From Diphasiastrum complanatum (taxonomy: Eukaryota > Streptophyta > Lycopodiopsida > Lycopodiales > Lycopodiaceae): 64,000 bases of DNA. The stretch lies in NCBI GenBank assembly GCA_029204225.1, contig CM055096.1:77490580-77554579 (forward strand), in the 5' to 3' direction. The translations under genes and the position numbers were made by a program. The notes under the pieces were generated by a model that saw nothing but the letters and a program-made list of their open reading frames with translations, had not been told where the DNA came from and ran no database searches. Below, one piece after another: positions 23,430-33,862 of this stretch (within the stretch, counting starts at the first letter, position 1; the number at the start of each line of letters is the position of its first letter).

Positions 23430-24960
23430 TAAATCTTTTTTTGATTATACGGGTCAATTCTCTATGGGATAACATAAAATCTTTGACGAGTCATTTAGGA
23501 AAATGTGTTGGTGGGACATTAACGGGATTAACTTACGTTAATGGAAGACATATTTTTGACTTTCAAGATTTTTCAAAGTTCTTCACCTAGGCATATCTAG
23601 ATTGATATGCACCTCTTGGAAACTCGTTTAGTTTCCTATTAAAAGGGGGAGAAGAGAAAAAATAGAACATTATTTTCGAGAAACATCTATTTCATTGATT
23701 CTAGGAGAAATTCATATGTGTAGATAAAGAACCTGTTTTTATAATCAGGATCGATAGGATATTCTTGATATTACAGGAATTTTCTAAGGATTGTTGTGGA
23801 TATCTAGTAAGATGTAAGGGAAGGAAAATTAGAAAACATCATTGTAATAAGAAAAGTTACTGCTTATGAATCCGATCGATTTGTAGCAGAACTAGGGAGT
23901 TCTATTACAAGAAAAGATGTGTTGCAAGTGGTAATCAACTTGATCTTAGTGTGAACTAGGATCCGTGAGTTGATGCAAGGAATGAAATTCACTCTAAACA
24001 ATATATTCTTTTGAAATAATCTCTGATTGAGATTTTGGTTATGAAATAACACTCATTGAGAAATATTCTCTTAGAATTAACTGGGTTACAAGATTCTCAG
24101 TTTAAATGTGTTGCTTACAGATTGTGTAAGATCTGTAGAGAGATGTTATGTAGTGAATCTTTGTGGGATCATAAAATCTTTTGTACAAACTTTTAATCCC
24201 GTGGATCTACAAAGTGTTCCTTGGACTGAGTTTATATGCATGCATAAATTAGTCGGTAAAACATAGGCATAATGAAGAGAATTCTTGGAAGACAATTACT
24301 CGTACGATAATAAAGATTACTTATTGACCTAGAATGGGTTGAGAATCAGATTAAACATGGTGTTTAAATTTGGATCCACACTTAAACATTCAAATACTTC
24401 TAAATCAAGAATAACTAACTGGATCAGGAGCATTACTTCTAAGTTATTGGCTTAAATTACAAGATATATCACTTAGTGATACTGTAGTTTATTTGTAATG
24501 CTTTTAAGTCAAAACCATTATGAGTTACTTTGGATTCATTTAGAGCATTTTGTGCATTGCATGGAAACTCATGGTGGAGTTGAATAGTTAAGGTAAGCCA
24601 AAAGTTAAAATTTCTCGTAAAAAAGTTTCGAGGAATCTTAAGTTATTTTAAATTAAAACTTAAGAGTTATAGAATCTAGAAGCATTCTAAATTGGACTCT
24701 AACTTTGAAATGACACTTTATGCCATGTCTAGAGTAAGAAAAATTTGAGGATTACAACTTTTTTATGGCATCGTAAAGTGAGTGATTAAAGTCTAGAACT
24801 TTCTTGATGGAAAGGACTTTTTTTTAGGGCAAATCATATGTCTTCTAGGAATAGTAATATTTACGTCTTCTTATTGTCAAGTATGGAATATAGATCCGAT
24901 GAGTTATGATTGACAAATCATAATTTTGATCCTAGTCAAAACTTGATCATTAGGAGCAAA
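23430..24960 (+). repeat. 1.5-kb dispersed repeat, inverted partner of 7430-8990
   Basis: It aligns with the reverse complement of 7430-8990. It is directly followed by a gypsy integrase remnant, suggesting both are parts of one retroelement family. The two copies point in opposite directions on either side of the 3' half of MYB3R. Confidence 0.7.
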
Positions 24961-25440
24961 CTTTGTGGATGGGTTGCTGTGGACGAATAAACAAAATGAC
25001 CCAATTTGGGTAGTGGTCGATCGTCTTACCAAATTGGTTACAATTATTCTGGTAAAGACACCGCGAAGGCTTCTGATTTAGCTCAGATATTTGTTGAGTA
25101 TCTGTTTAGGCTTTACGGATTACCAAGTGACGCTATGAGTGATCGCGATCCAAAGTTCACCGGTCACTTATGGTCAGACATGTTCGCTAAACTAGAGACA
25201 ACACTGAGCTTGAGTTCTTCTGATCATCCTGAAATGGATGGCCAGACGGAAAGGACAAATCAGACGATGGAACAAATGCTTCGAATATTTCCCCACAACA
25301 ATTTAATTGGGAGAAGTATTTGCGCTTGATTGAGTTTTGCCTAAAATGGTAGTAAGCATTCTGCTATCCGTTATAGCCCGTTCATGCTTATGTATGGTTT
25401 GAACCTAGAGATTTCAACAAGTTTAGACATATTTTGGTAA
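24961..25440 (+). pseudogene. Ty3/gypsy integrase remnant
   Basis: PIWVVVDRLTKLVTIIL lies near 25000. After a frameshift come DLAQIFVEYLFRLYGLPSDA, MSDRDPKFTGHLW and HPEMDGQTERTNQTME: the D, D and E regions of the integrase core in order. Further frameshifts and stops near 25320-25360 precede EKYLRLIEFCL and SPFMLMYGLN. It is clearly inactive. Confidence 0.85.
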
Positions 25441-25590
25441 ATTGTCAATTGAGGCCTAAAACTCATTTTAGACTTTGAGATAAACTCTTTGAAGTTATAT
25501 TAGTTTAAAATACATTCAATAAACACTATTTGAAAGTGTGGGAAAGTTGGTAGTCGAGTTCGAGAGAGATTCAAATGAAGTTTAGTAACC
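25405..25590 (+). repeat. Truncated copia LTR start, inverted relative to 25944-26582
   Basis: It reads AGAGATTTCAACAAGTTTAG onward and matches the reverse complement of 26395-26582, including GGAAAGTTGGTAGTCGAGTT. It is only the first 180 bp or so of the LTR and abuts the leader of the inverted copy. Confidence 0.7.
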
Positions 25591-25943
25591 TCACAAACTA
25601 GATATTCAATCAATTAGGGTTTTGACAAAATCACAAAAAATTGAATATCTCAAATTATACACGCAATTTCTGACAACTTGATATATCATCTTGTAGCCTC
25701 CAATGAGACCTTCCTAATGCACCAAAAATCAGCTAACTCCAATAAACCAAGTAAAATCAGAATTGATCAAGTATATAAACCTATATTGAGTTTTGACCTA
25801 CAAAAGATCAATTCTACATATGCAAAAATGGAAATTTTTGAGTAGAAATCAATCTAGCATGCTCTAGCATCGGTAACTCCTCCAAATCTTTGATAAATAT
25901 GGTTGTCCCTTTCAAAACCTGAAACAAAATAGCTTTGATACCA
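25591..25943 (-). other. Leader and primer-binding site of a copia element
   Basis: The sequence matches the leader of the copia derivative at 51060-51435, including TTAGGGTTTTG and TTTGATACCATGTGAA. The site at 25931-25943 reads TGGTATCAAAGC on the - strand, an initiator-tRNA-like primer site. No gag follows. Confidence 0.6.
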
Positions 25944-26582
25944 TGTGAAGGATTTCAGATCATTCAAGATCCAAATCCATGTCCCTGATCTTTGGTTAAA
26001 AAAGGAGCAAACCAACAATCCTGCCAATGTAGAAAAATCAGCATCTACATACAAAATGAGATGCAAACTCTAAGAGCTGATCAAACATGAACCAAAACAT
26101 AAAATATAGTTTTGGCCGTACAATTACTGTACCCTACTGTATTTCACATGTGTGGAACTGAAAATAGCAATGAATGATAATTCTACACATAGAATTGCAA
26201 GATAACATCATGAGAGTGCACCAAAGAGTAGTAGAATCCAAAGAGAACCATGTATAATGATGAAATGAGAGAGAGAAGAGAAAAGATACCTTTCTCCACG
26301 AGTTACAACAATATATAGCAAGTCCAAACCCTACTTTGCCACTTGGCTTTCCCTCTAATATAAAAAACCCTACTATTTTTGAACTAGATTCAATGTACCC
26401 AAAGTTCAAATTTGAATCTCTCTCAAACTCGACTACCAACTTTCTCACACTTTCAAAAAGTGTTTATTGAATGGATTTTAAACTAATATAACTTCAAAAT
26501 GTTTATCTCTAAGTCTAAAATGAGTTTTGGCCTCAATTGACAAATTACTAAAATATGACTAAACTTGTTGAAATCTCTCACA
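25944..26582 (-). repeat. Copia LTR (same family as 51436-52068)
   Basis: On the - strand it starts TGTGAGAGATTTCAAC and ends CTTCACA, next to the primer site. It is 639 bp. The copy at 51436-52068 shares ends and internal blocks such as ACTTGGCTTT and TCTACACATAGAATTGCA. Confidence 0.75.
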
Positions 26583-26589
26583 AACTTGA

Positions 26590-27580
26590 CTATTTACAAC
26601 ATCATGCCTGTAGGATGATAACCTGATCAGAGCGCTGACTCCAATAGACCTTATCACGATTCCTACATTTTCATTTTCCTTTCAAATAGGAGGAAATTTT
26701 GAAAATATTTTCATGACTGAAAGTCAGATGATTAGTACATTGAAAGCTTACATTGACCTTTTTAATTAACTACATTTGTCCTGCAGTAGGTAGCCATCGT
26801 TTTTGCCAAAGAGTTGTGTATAGAATTAGGTGGACTGTCAATGTCGCAATGTGGGTCAGATTTCCGAGTTGACAGTACAAAGGGTCGGAATTTATACACA
26901 AAGGTTCAGATTTATACAGGGTCAGATTTATTAGACCCGATCCGATCCGATCCGATCCGATCCAGGGTCGAAGATGTCCGGATATTTTCCGTCTCGATCC
27001 GATCCGATCCGGGGTTAGGAAATCTCAGTTTGATGGAAAGACGTAGTGAGCAGCGGAAGCGATGAGTGGATGGAGATAGATTAGAAGTGCAGCAGTTATC
27101 AGCAAAGCAAGTTCAAGATGGATCGAATATCTTCATCTGAGTTTGTTGATGGCTATTCAAAAACTTGAAAACTGAACGCGACTATTTACAACATAATGCC
27201 TGCAAGATGATAACCTGATCAGAGCGTTGACTCCAATAGATCTTCCTTTACGATTGGAAGTCAGATGATCAGTACATTGAAAGCTTACATTGACCTACTT
27301 AATTAACTACATTTGTCCTGCAGTAGATAGCCGTCATTTTTGCCAAAGAGTTGTGTACAGAAGTAGGCGGACTATCAACGTCGCGACGTGGGTCGGATTT
27401 CCGAGTTGATAGTATAAAGGTCAAAATTTATACATTGGGTCGGATTTATACAAAGGGTCAGATTTATTAGACTCGATCCGATCTGATCCGATCCAGGGTC
27501 AAAGGGGTTCGGATATTTTCCGCTTCGATTTGATCCGATCTGATACGGGGTCAAAAAATCTCTCTGTGATGGGATTAACA
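26590..27580. repeat. Duplicated block with GATCC pentamer runs
   Basis: Two diverged direct copies begin near 26600 and 27190 with GATGATAACCTGATCAGAGC. Both contain TTGTCCTGCAGTAG, GCCAAAGAGTTGTGTA and a run of (CCGAT)n/(GATCC)n near 26937-26965 and 27474-27497. Closely spaced GGGTCGGA/GGGTCAGA words surround the runs. It could be a tandemly duplicated miniature element, but no termini are secure. Confidence 0.6.
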
Positions 27581-27729
27581 TTGGGTCGAAAAATAGGCTT
27601 GGGTCGAAAAAATTCGATATGATTTTTTCGATCTTCTGTACAAAACTTTGAGCCTTCTTCCTTCCTTCTTTTTGTTGTTTTCAAGAATAGATATAAACAA
27701 GAATTTTCCAGGATGCTCATTACCTAATG

Positions 27730-28320
27730 GAATTGGGCTTGAGCATAGAATTCCAACAGGTTTGTCGACCATCTGATTCCCACGTGTTGCTTTGTTGCAG
27801 TTTTCTTAGATATTGAATCGTTGGTGTAGGACTTTATAGACTGGGCAACTTGCTTTGAGTAGGAGAGAGCATGGGGACCATCTCCAGGGTCGAGATACAT
27901 TTTAAAGTCACCCAGTGTAATCAAACAATCATCAAAAATAGGGGGGAGGTTAGACTAGAAATTAGTTCTCTCAAAAGTAGAAAACAAAGACAGTGAAACC
28001 CAACTTGTGCAATTGGAGGAGCATCCACTTAGCAACAGGATCATATAAATTGGAGAGCACTTGCCATTCACGAGATGTAAGAGTTAAAATCAAGCCACGG
28101 GTGCCTTGGGCAAGAGAGACTCTGTAATGATATGAGGCTTCAAACTCTTTTATGATGTAGTGTTGGTTATACCCTCTGAGCTTTGTTTGTTGCAGAGCAA
28201 TTACCACATTACGTGGCAGATAGGTTGACAAAACCCGTGCGTCGCATTGGGTCATTGAGGCCACAAATGTTCCAAGAGTATATATTCATTCCATTATTGT
28301 AGGGGGAAGAGGAGCTGGAG
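27730..28320 (-). pseudogene. LINE ORF2 endonuclease (APE-type) remnant
   Basis: Read leftwards: MNIYSWNICGLNDPMRRTGF, the usual L1 ORF2 start (x-SWNxRGL), then NVVIALQQTKLRGYN, where the catalytic E of the QET motif is Q. Next comes LITLGDFKMYLDPGDG, the GDFN motif with K for N. Frameshifts separate the pieces. No RT follows, so the element is truncated here. Confidence 0.75.
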
Positions 28321-28631
28321 AGATTGACATGGTTGCCACTAATAGTACAGTCGTTGTTAAAGAGCCATGAAGAGGCTCTGAGTGAAGGTGCCTCTTGATG
28401 GTGGTGAGTTTTTTTTTTTTTTCCATTCATTTGCAGTGCATTTTTTGATGACATTGTTGGAAGGTTCTCAAAACAGAGGAGGATGGAGATGAAGCTTTGG
28501 AGGAGCAACGAGAATTAGGTGCTAGTGTTTGTAGTTCAACAATAGAGGTTTGATCTAATTGCCAGCAAGTTTCAGAACTATTTGACGATAACCATGGCGA
28601 CTACAACTGAGCCATAGCCGAGATATCATCT

Positions 28632-29211
28632 TGTATGTGCTGCATGTAATCAGCCCATGAGCTTACTAAATGCTATGCTAAATATAGCCATGGAGGTAAT
28701 GTAGACTAGATTTAGTCAGTAGGATTGTAAATAAAGTGGCTCAAACAACCTCGCTATATTTGTGAGTAGAGGAATTGTAGTAATGGTTGTAAGGCCTAAT
28801 TTAGCTAAATAAGACCCCAAACTTATAGTAGAGGCTCAAATGACCACTATAAATAGTTGAGGTCGTGCTAAATTTGGAGGCTATTATTCATTTTTGAAAT
28901 TTGGTTTCTAAGCGATCTTGGAACTTCTATTTGAAAACGTTTTTGATGGAAATGGTGGTTCATGTGCCTAAAATCACATGAGAGCTATGATCATGAGAGC
29001 TACAATCATGCTCTAGATTCAGGCCCTATCTTGTGAATGATCTTTAATAATGAATAATGATACCTTACTTTTCCTATTTTGGTGAAGTTTTGCTACATTT
29101 TGCTAGTTCCTTGATATTTGATTAGTTTTATTGATTTCTTGTTTTTTCATTGTGATTTGACGTTCATGAATGGATTAGGTGTTGTAATGCTAAGATTTTT
29201 GGCACATGACA
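28632..29211 (+). repeat. Possible solo LTR inside the LINE
   Basis: The stretch between LINE ORF1 and endonuclease starts TGTATGTGC and ends GGCACATGACA, a near inverted terminus. It has no coding frame. No clean target duplication is visible, so this is tentative. Confidence 0.35.
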
Positions 29212-30200
29212 TGTCTTCTAGGGGGTAGTCACCCAAAGCTACAGTAGGGATAAAGAAGGATTTTTCAATGAGTTGAGCAAATCCGAGGGAGGAAACAAGG
29301 GGGACATTGTGTTGGCACTCACTTCCATGGCGATTGAGCAAATTGACGAGGACATTTGTCCATGGCACTCACTTCCATAGCACTATGTAGGGGCCTTTGC
29401 AGCATAGAAATAGTAGGTGTTTCAACAATCACAAGGATGTCTTCTTGACAACCCAAGGAGTCAGCTTGTAGAGTAGCAAAGAGTGTAGTAGGCAGGGATT
29501 GAGCAAGTAGCAAGAGGGCGTTGGCAACAAGGGCTGGTGCCCAAAGAAGTTGCAGCAGCGATGGGCAAGGGCAAAATCAGCTGAGAAGCAGAACGTAGGA
29601 GGAAAAACAATTGTAGAGCGTGGGGTAGGACACCTCATTGGGAGTGGATAGTTAACCGCATGCCCCAATTGCTTGCATATGTAGCAAGAATCCGGGAGTC
29701 TCTTGAAGATAATGGGTTACAAGTAAAGGCGACCCAAGCAATGGCATTGCAGTTGCTCTACTAGAGGGTCAACAAGTTTCCATAAGATACATGCCAATAT
29801 ATGCGGGGAAGGGTTATGGATCCTCATGGGCTGGACGAGAAGCACTTTGCCCAAGCTGTCCAAGATATCTTCAAGGGCTGGCCTTAGCTTAGGAGAAAAA
29901 AAAAAGAGCTCCACCCAGACCGCCACCTCCATGAGAGGTGTTCCCAATAGAGAAGCTGTCCGTGTATCCAGTGACGTAGGCAGGGTTACCACGGAAAAAG
30001 TATGATTCGTTTGCAGGAGTGTGTTGACCACTTGAGCACTGCCTAGAGTGAATAGGAAAAAGCCCTTGCCCATGGCATGAGAACCCAAAACCTGGCATTG
30101 AATCAAACCCACTGGAGATCACCAAACTTTTTGACACCATCCTCATAGGGTGACTTGCCCATCAAGTAAGCAACAAAGAGGTATAAGGCAAACAAATAAA
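29212..30200 (-). pseudogene. LINE ORF1 (DUF4283-like) with zinc knuckle
   Basis: Two interleaved - strand frames give GFGFSCHGQGLFPIHSRQ / MGKGFFLFTLGSAQVVNTLL, then a WVELFFFSPKLRPALEDILD block and SLGKVLLVQP. This is the order of the DUF4283 domain of plant L1 ORF1. Downstream, CYICKQLGHAVNY lies near 29690-29650, a CCHC knuckle whose last Cys is Tyr. Frameshifts make it inactive. The endonuclease at 27730-28320 belongs to the same element. Confidence 0.65.
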
Positions 30201-30907
30201 TAACATTTTTGAAAAGAGTAGATCAAGTTGAAAAGAACGGATCTTCAAATTAGTTGCCACATTAGAGGGAGCATATTTGAGTTACATGCTGCACCAGAGG
30301 AGTGGTGACCTGATCGAGGAGGAGACTGTAGGCTTGTTGTATGCAAAAGTGAGGAGGCTACGACCCACCTGCTGCTGACGCTGTTTACGCTTTCGAAGAT
30401 CAGGGTGCTGTCATATAGAGGAAAAAATGGCACCGGCTTGCGAGAGCGAGCTGTTATGTAGGGGTGTAATGACGCTCCACCTGTGGCAGCTTTTTTCCGT
30501 TGCATTTTCTGGGATTGGTGATGACAGGGTGTAAGGGGATGACGCTTCTAACAACGTTAATGCAATGAAACCTTGTCTCGCCATGTTCAGATGTTGTAGG
30601 GAAAGTCGAGGGGTTGGAGACAGAGGATGGAATGGCATGAAAACATTCCTCCATAGGTATCACAACCTTGAGTACAAGTGGGCTGGTGGCAGTGTAGAAC
30701 TTGCAGACAAAGGAGGAAATGCAAATTTGTGGGAGGATAAAAAGAGACCTATGCAGTAAGAGGACAACAGGTAACTGCATGCAGAAAAGAAGATGATACA
30801 AGGCAACTGACGAAGCACTGTTCGGCATAAAAAGAGGCATGAGACATGGCTGCCCCCTCTTCTTTTCCTCTTTTTCATAGTTAGAAAGCTCACAATTCAT
30901 TACCTCT
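30201..30907. other. Probable 5' region of the LINE, unassigned
   Basis: It lies upstream of the ORF1 remnant and ends at the 3' tail of a second LINE. There are no recognisable domains; the overlapping - strand frames here are Pro/Ser-rich and low in information. Confidence 0.35.
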
Positions 30908-31864
30908 ACTTTTTTTTTTGGAAACTTAAAGATACTATTAGATTTCCACAAAATGTACAAGTGCAAAAGTTGGTAGCCCGAGGCCGAGACAAAAAAAGTC
31001 CAAAGGGACAGCCTGTACATCCTACAAGATGAGGACTATAGCACACCACGCAGGGAGGCAGTTCGAAAAACTAAGTAGAATGCATAAAAAAGTAGCCATA
31101 CGAAGACAAACTGCAGCCGAAACAGGAGAAGCATAGCCCTCAAAAACCTGTTCATGCTATCCATAGCTTCCACAGAATTGACAATCTGCAAATATGCCAC
31201 ATGGTTAAAGCAGAGCGATTAGAAATAGCAGAATCGCCCAGCAGAACGGTGTCAATGTCCGGAGAAAAGGTGAAACTCCAATGAGGAAGCAGGCAGGCGA
31301 GCTGAGCCCATAAATCCCGTCGACAATAAAAGAACAGGTGCTCTGCCGTTTCTTCTTCCAGCTGGCAAATAGGACAAAGGCGACCAGGAAGAAAAGGCCA
31401 TTTAGACAGAAGCGAGAGGGATTTAGTAAGAATGTGTTAGGCAAGGTATCTAAGTTTTCCAATGGGGAGAGAGCGAGAGAGAGAGAGAGAAAGTCTTTTC
31501 CTCCATTGAGAGGGGTCAAGCGAGACATACCAGAGGGAGTTAAAAAAGCCCGGGAAAAGAGAAGGGTTGAGGCGACGGTGCAAGGCGGTATAAGCAAAAA
31601 GACGGTGCAAGGCGGTATAAGAAAAAAGAGATAGGTCCAAGGGGGGGTCCAAGCCTTGAAAGTCAAGAAGCGGAAAGGGGGAGAGATGCAAGGGAGTTTC
31701 CAGGGAGGTGGCAAGAAAGAGGAGGGAACACTCACTGGACGAGAGAGTGTCAGAAGACAAAATTTGGCAGGGAGGGACGTGAACAATCTGCCCAAGAGTG
31801 GTAAGGCCCTTAGAGGCCAAAGAGAAGAAGAGACGAGGGTGGGAGAAAAAAAGAGAGTAAGCGA
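30908..31864 (-). pseudogene. LINE ORF2 3' part with RT zinc-binding domain
   Basis: Frame near 31440-31320: LPGRLCPICQLEEETAEHLF then FYCRRDLWAQLACLLPHWSF, a good zf-RVT motif (CPxC-x8-HLFxxC). It ends in a T-tract on the + strand at 30908-30919. The right end is abruptly replaced at 31865 by the TRIM. The missing upstream RT part of a similar LINE, same strand, is found at 37634-38505. Confidence 0.75.
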
Positions 31865-32008
31865 TGTTGGAATATCAATCCACACTCTAGAGAGAACTAT
31901 CAAATAGGGTGGATAGCTCAGTGGTAGAGCATCTCATCCGGTATGAGGGAGGTCCTGGGTTCGAATATTAGCCTGTCCATCCATATTATGATTTATGGAT
32001 TTTTAACG
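31865..32008 (+). repeat. Left LTR of the TRIM
   Basis: It begins TGTTGGAATATCAATCC and ends TTTTAACG just before the primer site; the expected CA end is mutated. It differs from the right LTR by a few substitutions and a 4-nt insertion. Confidence 0.75.
31907..31983 (+). other. tRNA-like sequence in left LTR
   Basis: The 7-bp acceptor stem GGGTGGA/TCCATCC forms fully with one G-T. The D arm GCTC/GAGC is perfect. A 5-bp anticodon stem TCTCA/TGAGG holds a 7-nt loop TCCGGTA, formally anticodon CGG (Pro) but with C instead of U at position 33. The A box TAGCTCAGTGG is a perfect consensus; the B-box-like GGTTCGAATAT is close. The T stem is poor and 4 extra nt precede the acceptor strand. It is tRNA-derived rather than a working tRNA gene. 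Confidence 0.75.
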
Positions 32009-32021
32009 CGATATCAGAACC
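32009..32021 (+). other. Primer-binding site of the TRIM
   Basis: CGATATCAGAACC resembles the initiator-tRNA site TGGTATCAGAGCC and lies immediately after the left LTR. Confidence 0.65.
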
Positions 32022-32114
32022 AAGTTAGACCTAATAGTTCATGGTGTCAAAGCCATGGTTAGGTGGCCCAAGTTGTGGGGCAGGTGACAGCTAGGACCCC
32101 AACCAAGTGTGGCT

Positions 32115-32126
32115 TGAGGGGGGGGG
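32115..32126 (+). other. Polypurine tract of the TRIM
   Basis: A GAGGGGGGGGG run directly precedes the TGTTGG start of the right LTR. Confidence 0.75.
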
Positions 32127-32269
32127 TGTTGGAATATCAATCCACACTCTAAAGAGAACTATCAAACAGAGTGGATAGCTCAGTGGTAGTTAGAGCATCT
32201 CATCCGGTATGAGGGAGGTCCTGGGTTCGAATCATAGTCTGTCCATCCATATTATGATTTATGGATACA
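32127..32269 (+). repeat. Right LTR of the TRIM
   Basis: It starts TGTTGGAATATCAATCC and follows the left LTR to TTTATGGAT. It then ends ATACA or is truncated at the junction with copia leader sequence. Confidence 0.7.
32169..32249 (+). other. tRNA-like sequence in right LTR
   Basis: Same fold as the left copy: acceptor GAGTGGA/TCCATCC and the same anticodon arm and loop. The D loop is enlarged by a 4-nt insertion (GTGGTAGTTAGAGC). The A box is intact and the B-box-like GGTTCGAATCA is present. The T-stem changes differ from the left copy, so the two decayed independently. Confidence 0.75.
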
Positions 32270-32838
32270 TCATTTCATTCTATTTCCTTGATGCTAGGTC
32301 CAAAGGTACTGACATTATAGCTTGCTAGAAAGCTAGAAGAGTCTACTTTCCAGTGCAATTAGTTTCAATTCATTCTGATGATCCTAGTAGGAGTTATTAG
32401 CTCTTAAAGACGGGTAGGGAGAGACCCAAAACTCGAGTGGACACTTTTTGATTTGAATATATTGCATGCATGATTAATCATTCACAGTTTTTTGTACTCA
32501 ATCAAAGATAGAATTGGATAAGACAAGTTTCTGTTGTCATAGTCACATCATTTCACACAAATGATTGTGTTTGAGTTGCATGTGTGTTTTTGAGTGCTTT
32601 TCATTCATTTGAAATTCATGAAAAAATTTGACATCAGAATTGTCAGTGCTTCATCAGTAATAGAGGGTAGATCCAAATTCAAGTTGATTGGTTCTTTGTA
32701 GTGAGCAAGATCTCACATAGCTGTTGCAAGATTTACATAGGATTTGGTAGTACCCAATTGTTTTGGTTCCTATAGTGAAAGAGAAGCAACACATTCAATT
32801 CCATTTTGTTGTCCAATTTACAAGGAGTCTTCACATTC
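32270..32838 (+). other. Leader of a copia element, 5'-truncated
   Basis: From about 32265 it matches the reverse complement of 36640-36900 (for example GGGTAGGGAGAGACCCAAAA near 32414). The primer site and 5' LTR expected upstream are missing; the TRIM sits there instead. Confidence 0.65.
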
Positions 32839-33862
32839 ATGGCATCTATAGGAGATTTTCTCTTTGAAGCTAGTGAGAGACTAGATACCTCCAACTATTC
32901 AGTTTGGAAGGATATGATAGAATCTTTGTTGGTTCTTTATGGTGTAATGGACATAGTATTAGGAATTGAAGTTGAACCTGAAGCTTGTGATGAGGCTCAA
33001 AGGTTCAAGAAGAGAGCAAGGATTGCTCTTCATATTGAACATCTATGATGAGATGTTGAGAGAAATAAGTTCATGTACCTCAGCCAAGCAGACTTGGGAA
33101 ACCCTTAAGAACTTTTTTGAAGCAAAGTTCACATCAAGACTTCTTACTCTTAGAAATCAAATCTTTTCTAGTTTTCAAAGAGTTAATGAAAGTGCTTCAA
33201 GTTTTGTAATGAGAGTTAAAGATCTTCACAGAGAGATACCATGCATAGGAGATACTCTAGAGAATAGTCAACTTGTTCAAGTAGTCCTTAATGGACTTAG
33301 AGAAGAGTATGCAAATGTTGTGCAAACTTACGCTATCATGAAGGAGTTACCATCTATGGAGGCTTTGCATGATGTTCTTATTGCTAAAGAATGCAGGCAA
33401 AAGAACAAGATGCTGAAGATCAACACACTTTCAAGGAAGGATGGTGATTGTGGCAAAGCTCACTTTGCCAAGGACAAGTCAAGAGGGAGGAGCAAGAACA
33501 AATACTCTCAAGCCTTCACCAAGGACAAATCAAAGGACAAAGCAAAGGACAAAGACCAAGGAGGAGTAGAAGATGATTCAACTCATTCTTCTATCTTCAA
33601 GAAGAAGACTCAAGAAAATCAAGCCAATTTTACCATAGAAGACTCACATGCAAGTGAAGGAGAAGCATCTCTCATGATGCCTAGTTTCTCCTCTTTACCC
33701 TTCAATGATGTAACTTGGTATATTGATAGTGGAGCCACAACTCATATGAGTTGCTCAAGAGTTCTTTTATTTCTATTGAATCTGATCAAGGACTTCAAGA
33801 ATCAATATACATTGTTGTTGGTGATGCATGTTCAATTGAAGGAGTTGGAATTTGTTCCTTGA
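32839..33862 (+). pseudogene. Copia gag-protease, frameshifted
   Basis: It starts MASIGDFLFEASERLDTSNY then SVWKDMIESLLVLYGVMDIV, the gag N-terminus. A frameshift near 33040 leads to EMLREISSCTSAKQTWETLK, then RVKDLHREIPCIGD and LVQVVLNGLREEYANVVQTY (UBN2-type gag). The zinc-knuckle position has only CGKAHFAKDKS, with most metal ligands gone, followed by Lys-rich repeats. The protease start is VTWYIDSGATTHMSC. Another frameshift near 33755 separates the SNVLYVPNLDVHLSLSV segment at 33890-33950. Integrase and RT are absent. Confidence 0.85.

Larger units (their letters stand above)
31865..32269 (+). mobile_element. TRIM retrotransposon with tRNA-like sequence in each LTR
   Basis: The order is LTR (31865-32008), primer-binding site (32009-32021), non-coding internal region, polypurine tract (about 32115-32126) and LTR (32127 to about 32269). 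Total is about 405 bp with an internal region of 118 bp, a terminal-repeat retrotransposon in miniature. It encodes nothing, so mobility would need a helper element. Each LTR contains a tRNA-like segment. The right LTR lacks the final TTTTA of the left one and runs into copia leader sequence. No target-site duplication is seen, so the outer ends look rearranged. Confidence 0.8.

Noticed and set aside
31205-31903. 232-codon - strand frame as a membrane protein
   Set aside because: It overlaps the LINE zf-RVT region in another frame, where CPICQLEEETAEHLF is clear. The hydrophobic frame is a shadow.
31907-32249. Two genuine tRNA-Pro(CGG) genes
   Set aside because: The T stem does not pair properly, 4 extra nt precede the acceptor strand, position 33 is C instead of U, and both copies sit at the same place inside LTR-like repeats. 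Treated as tRNA-derived sequence.
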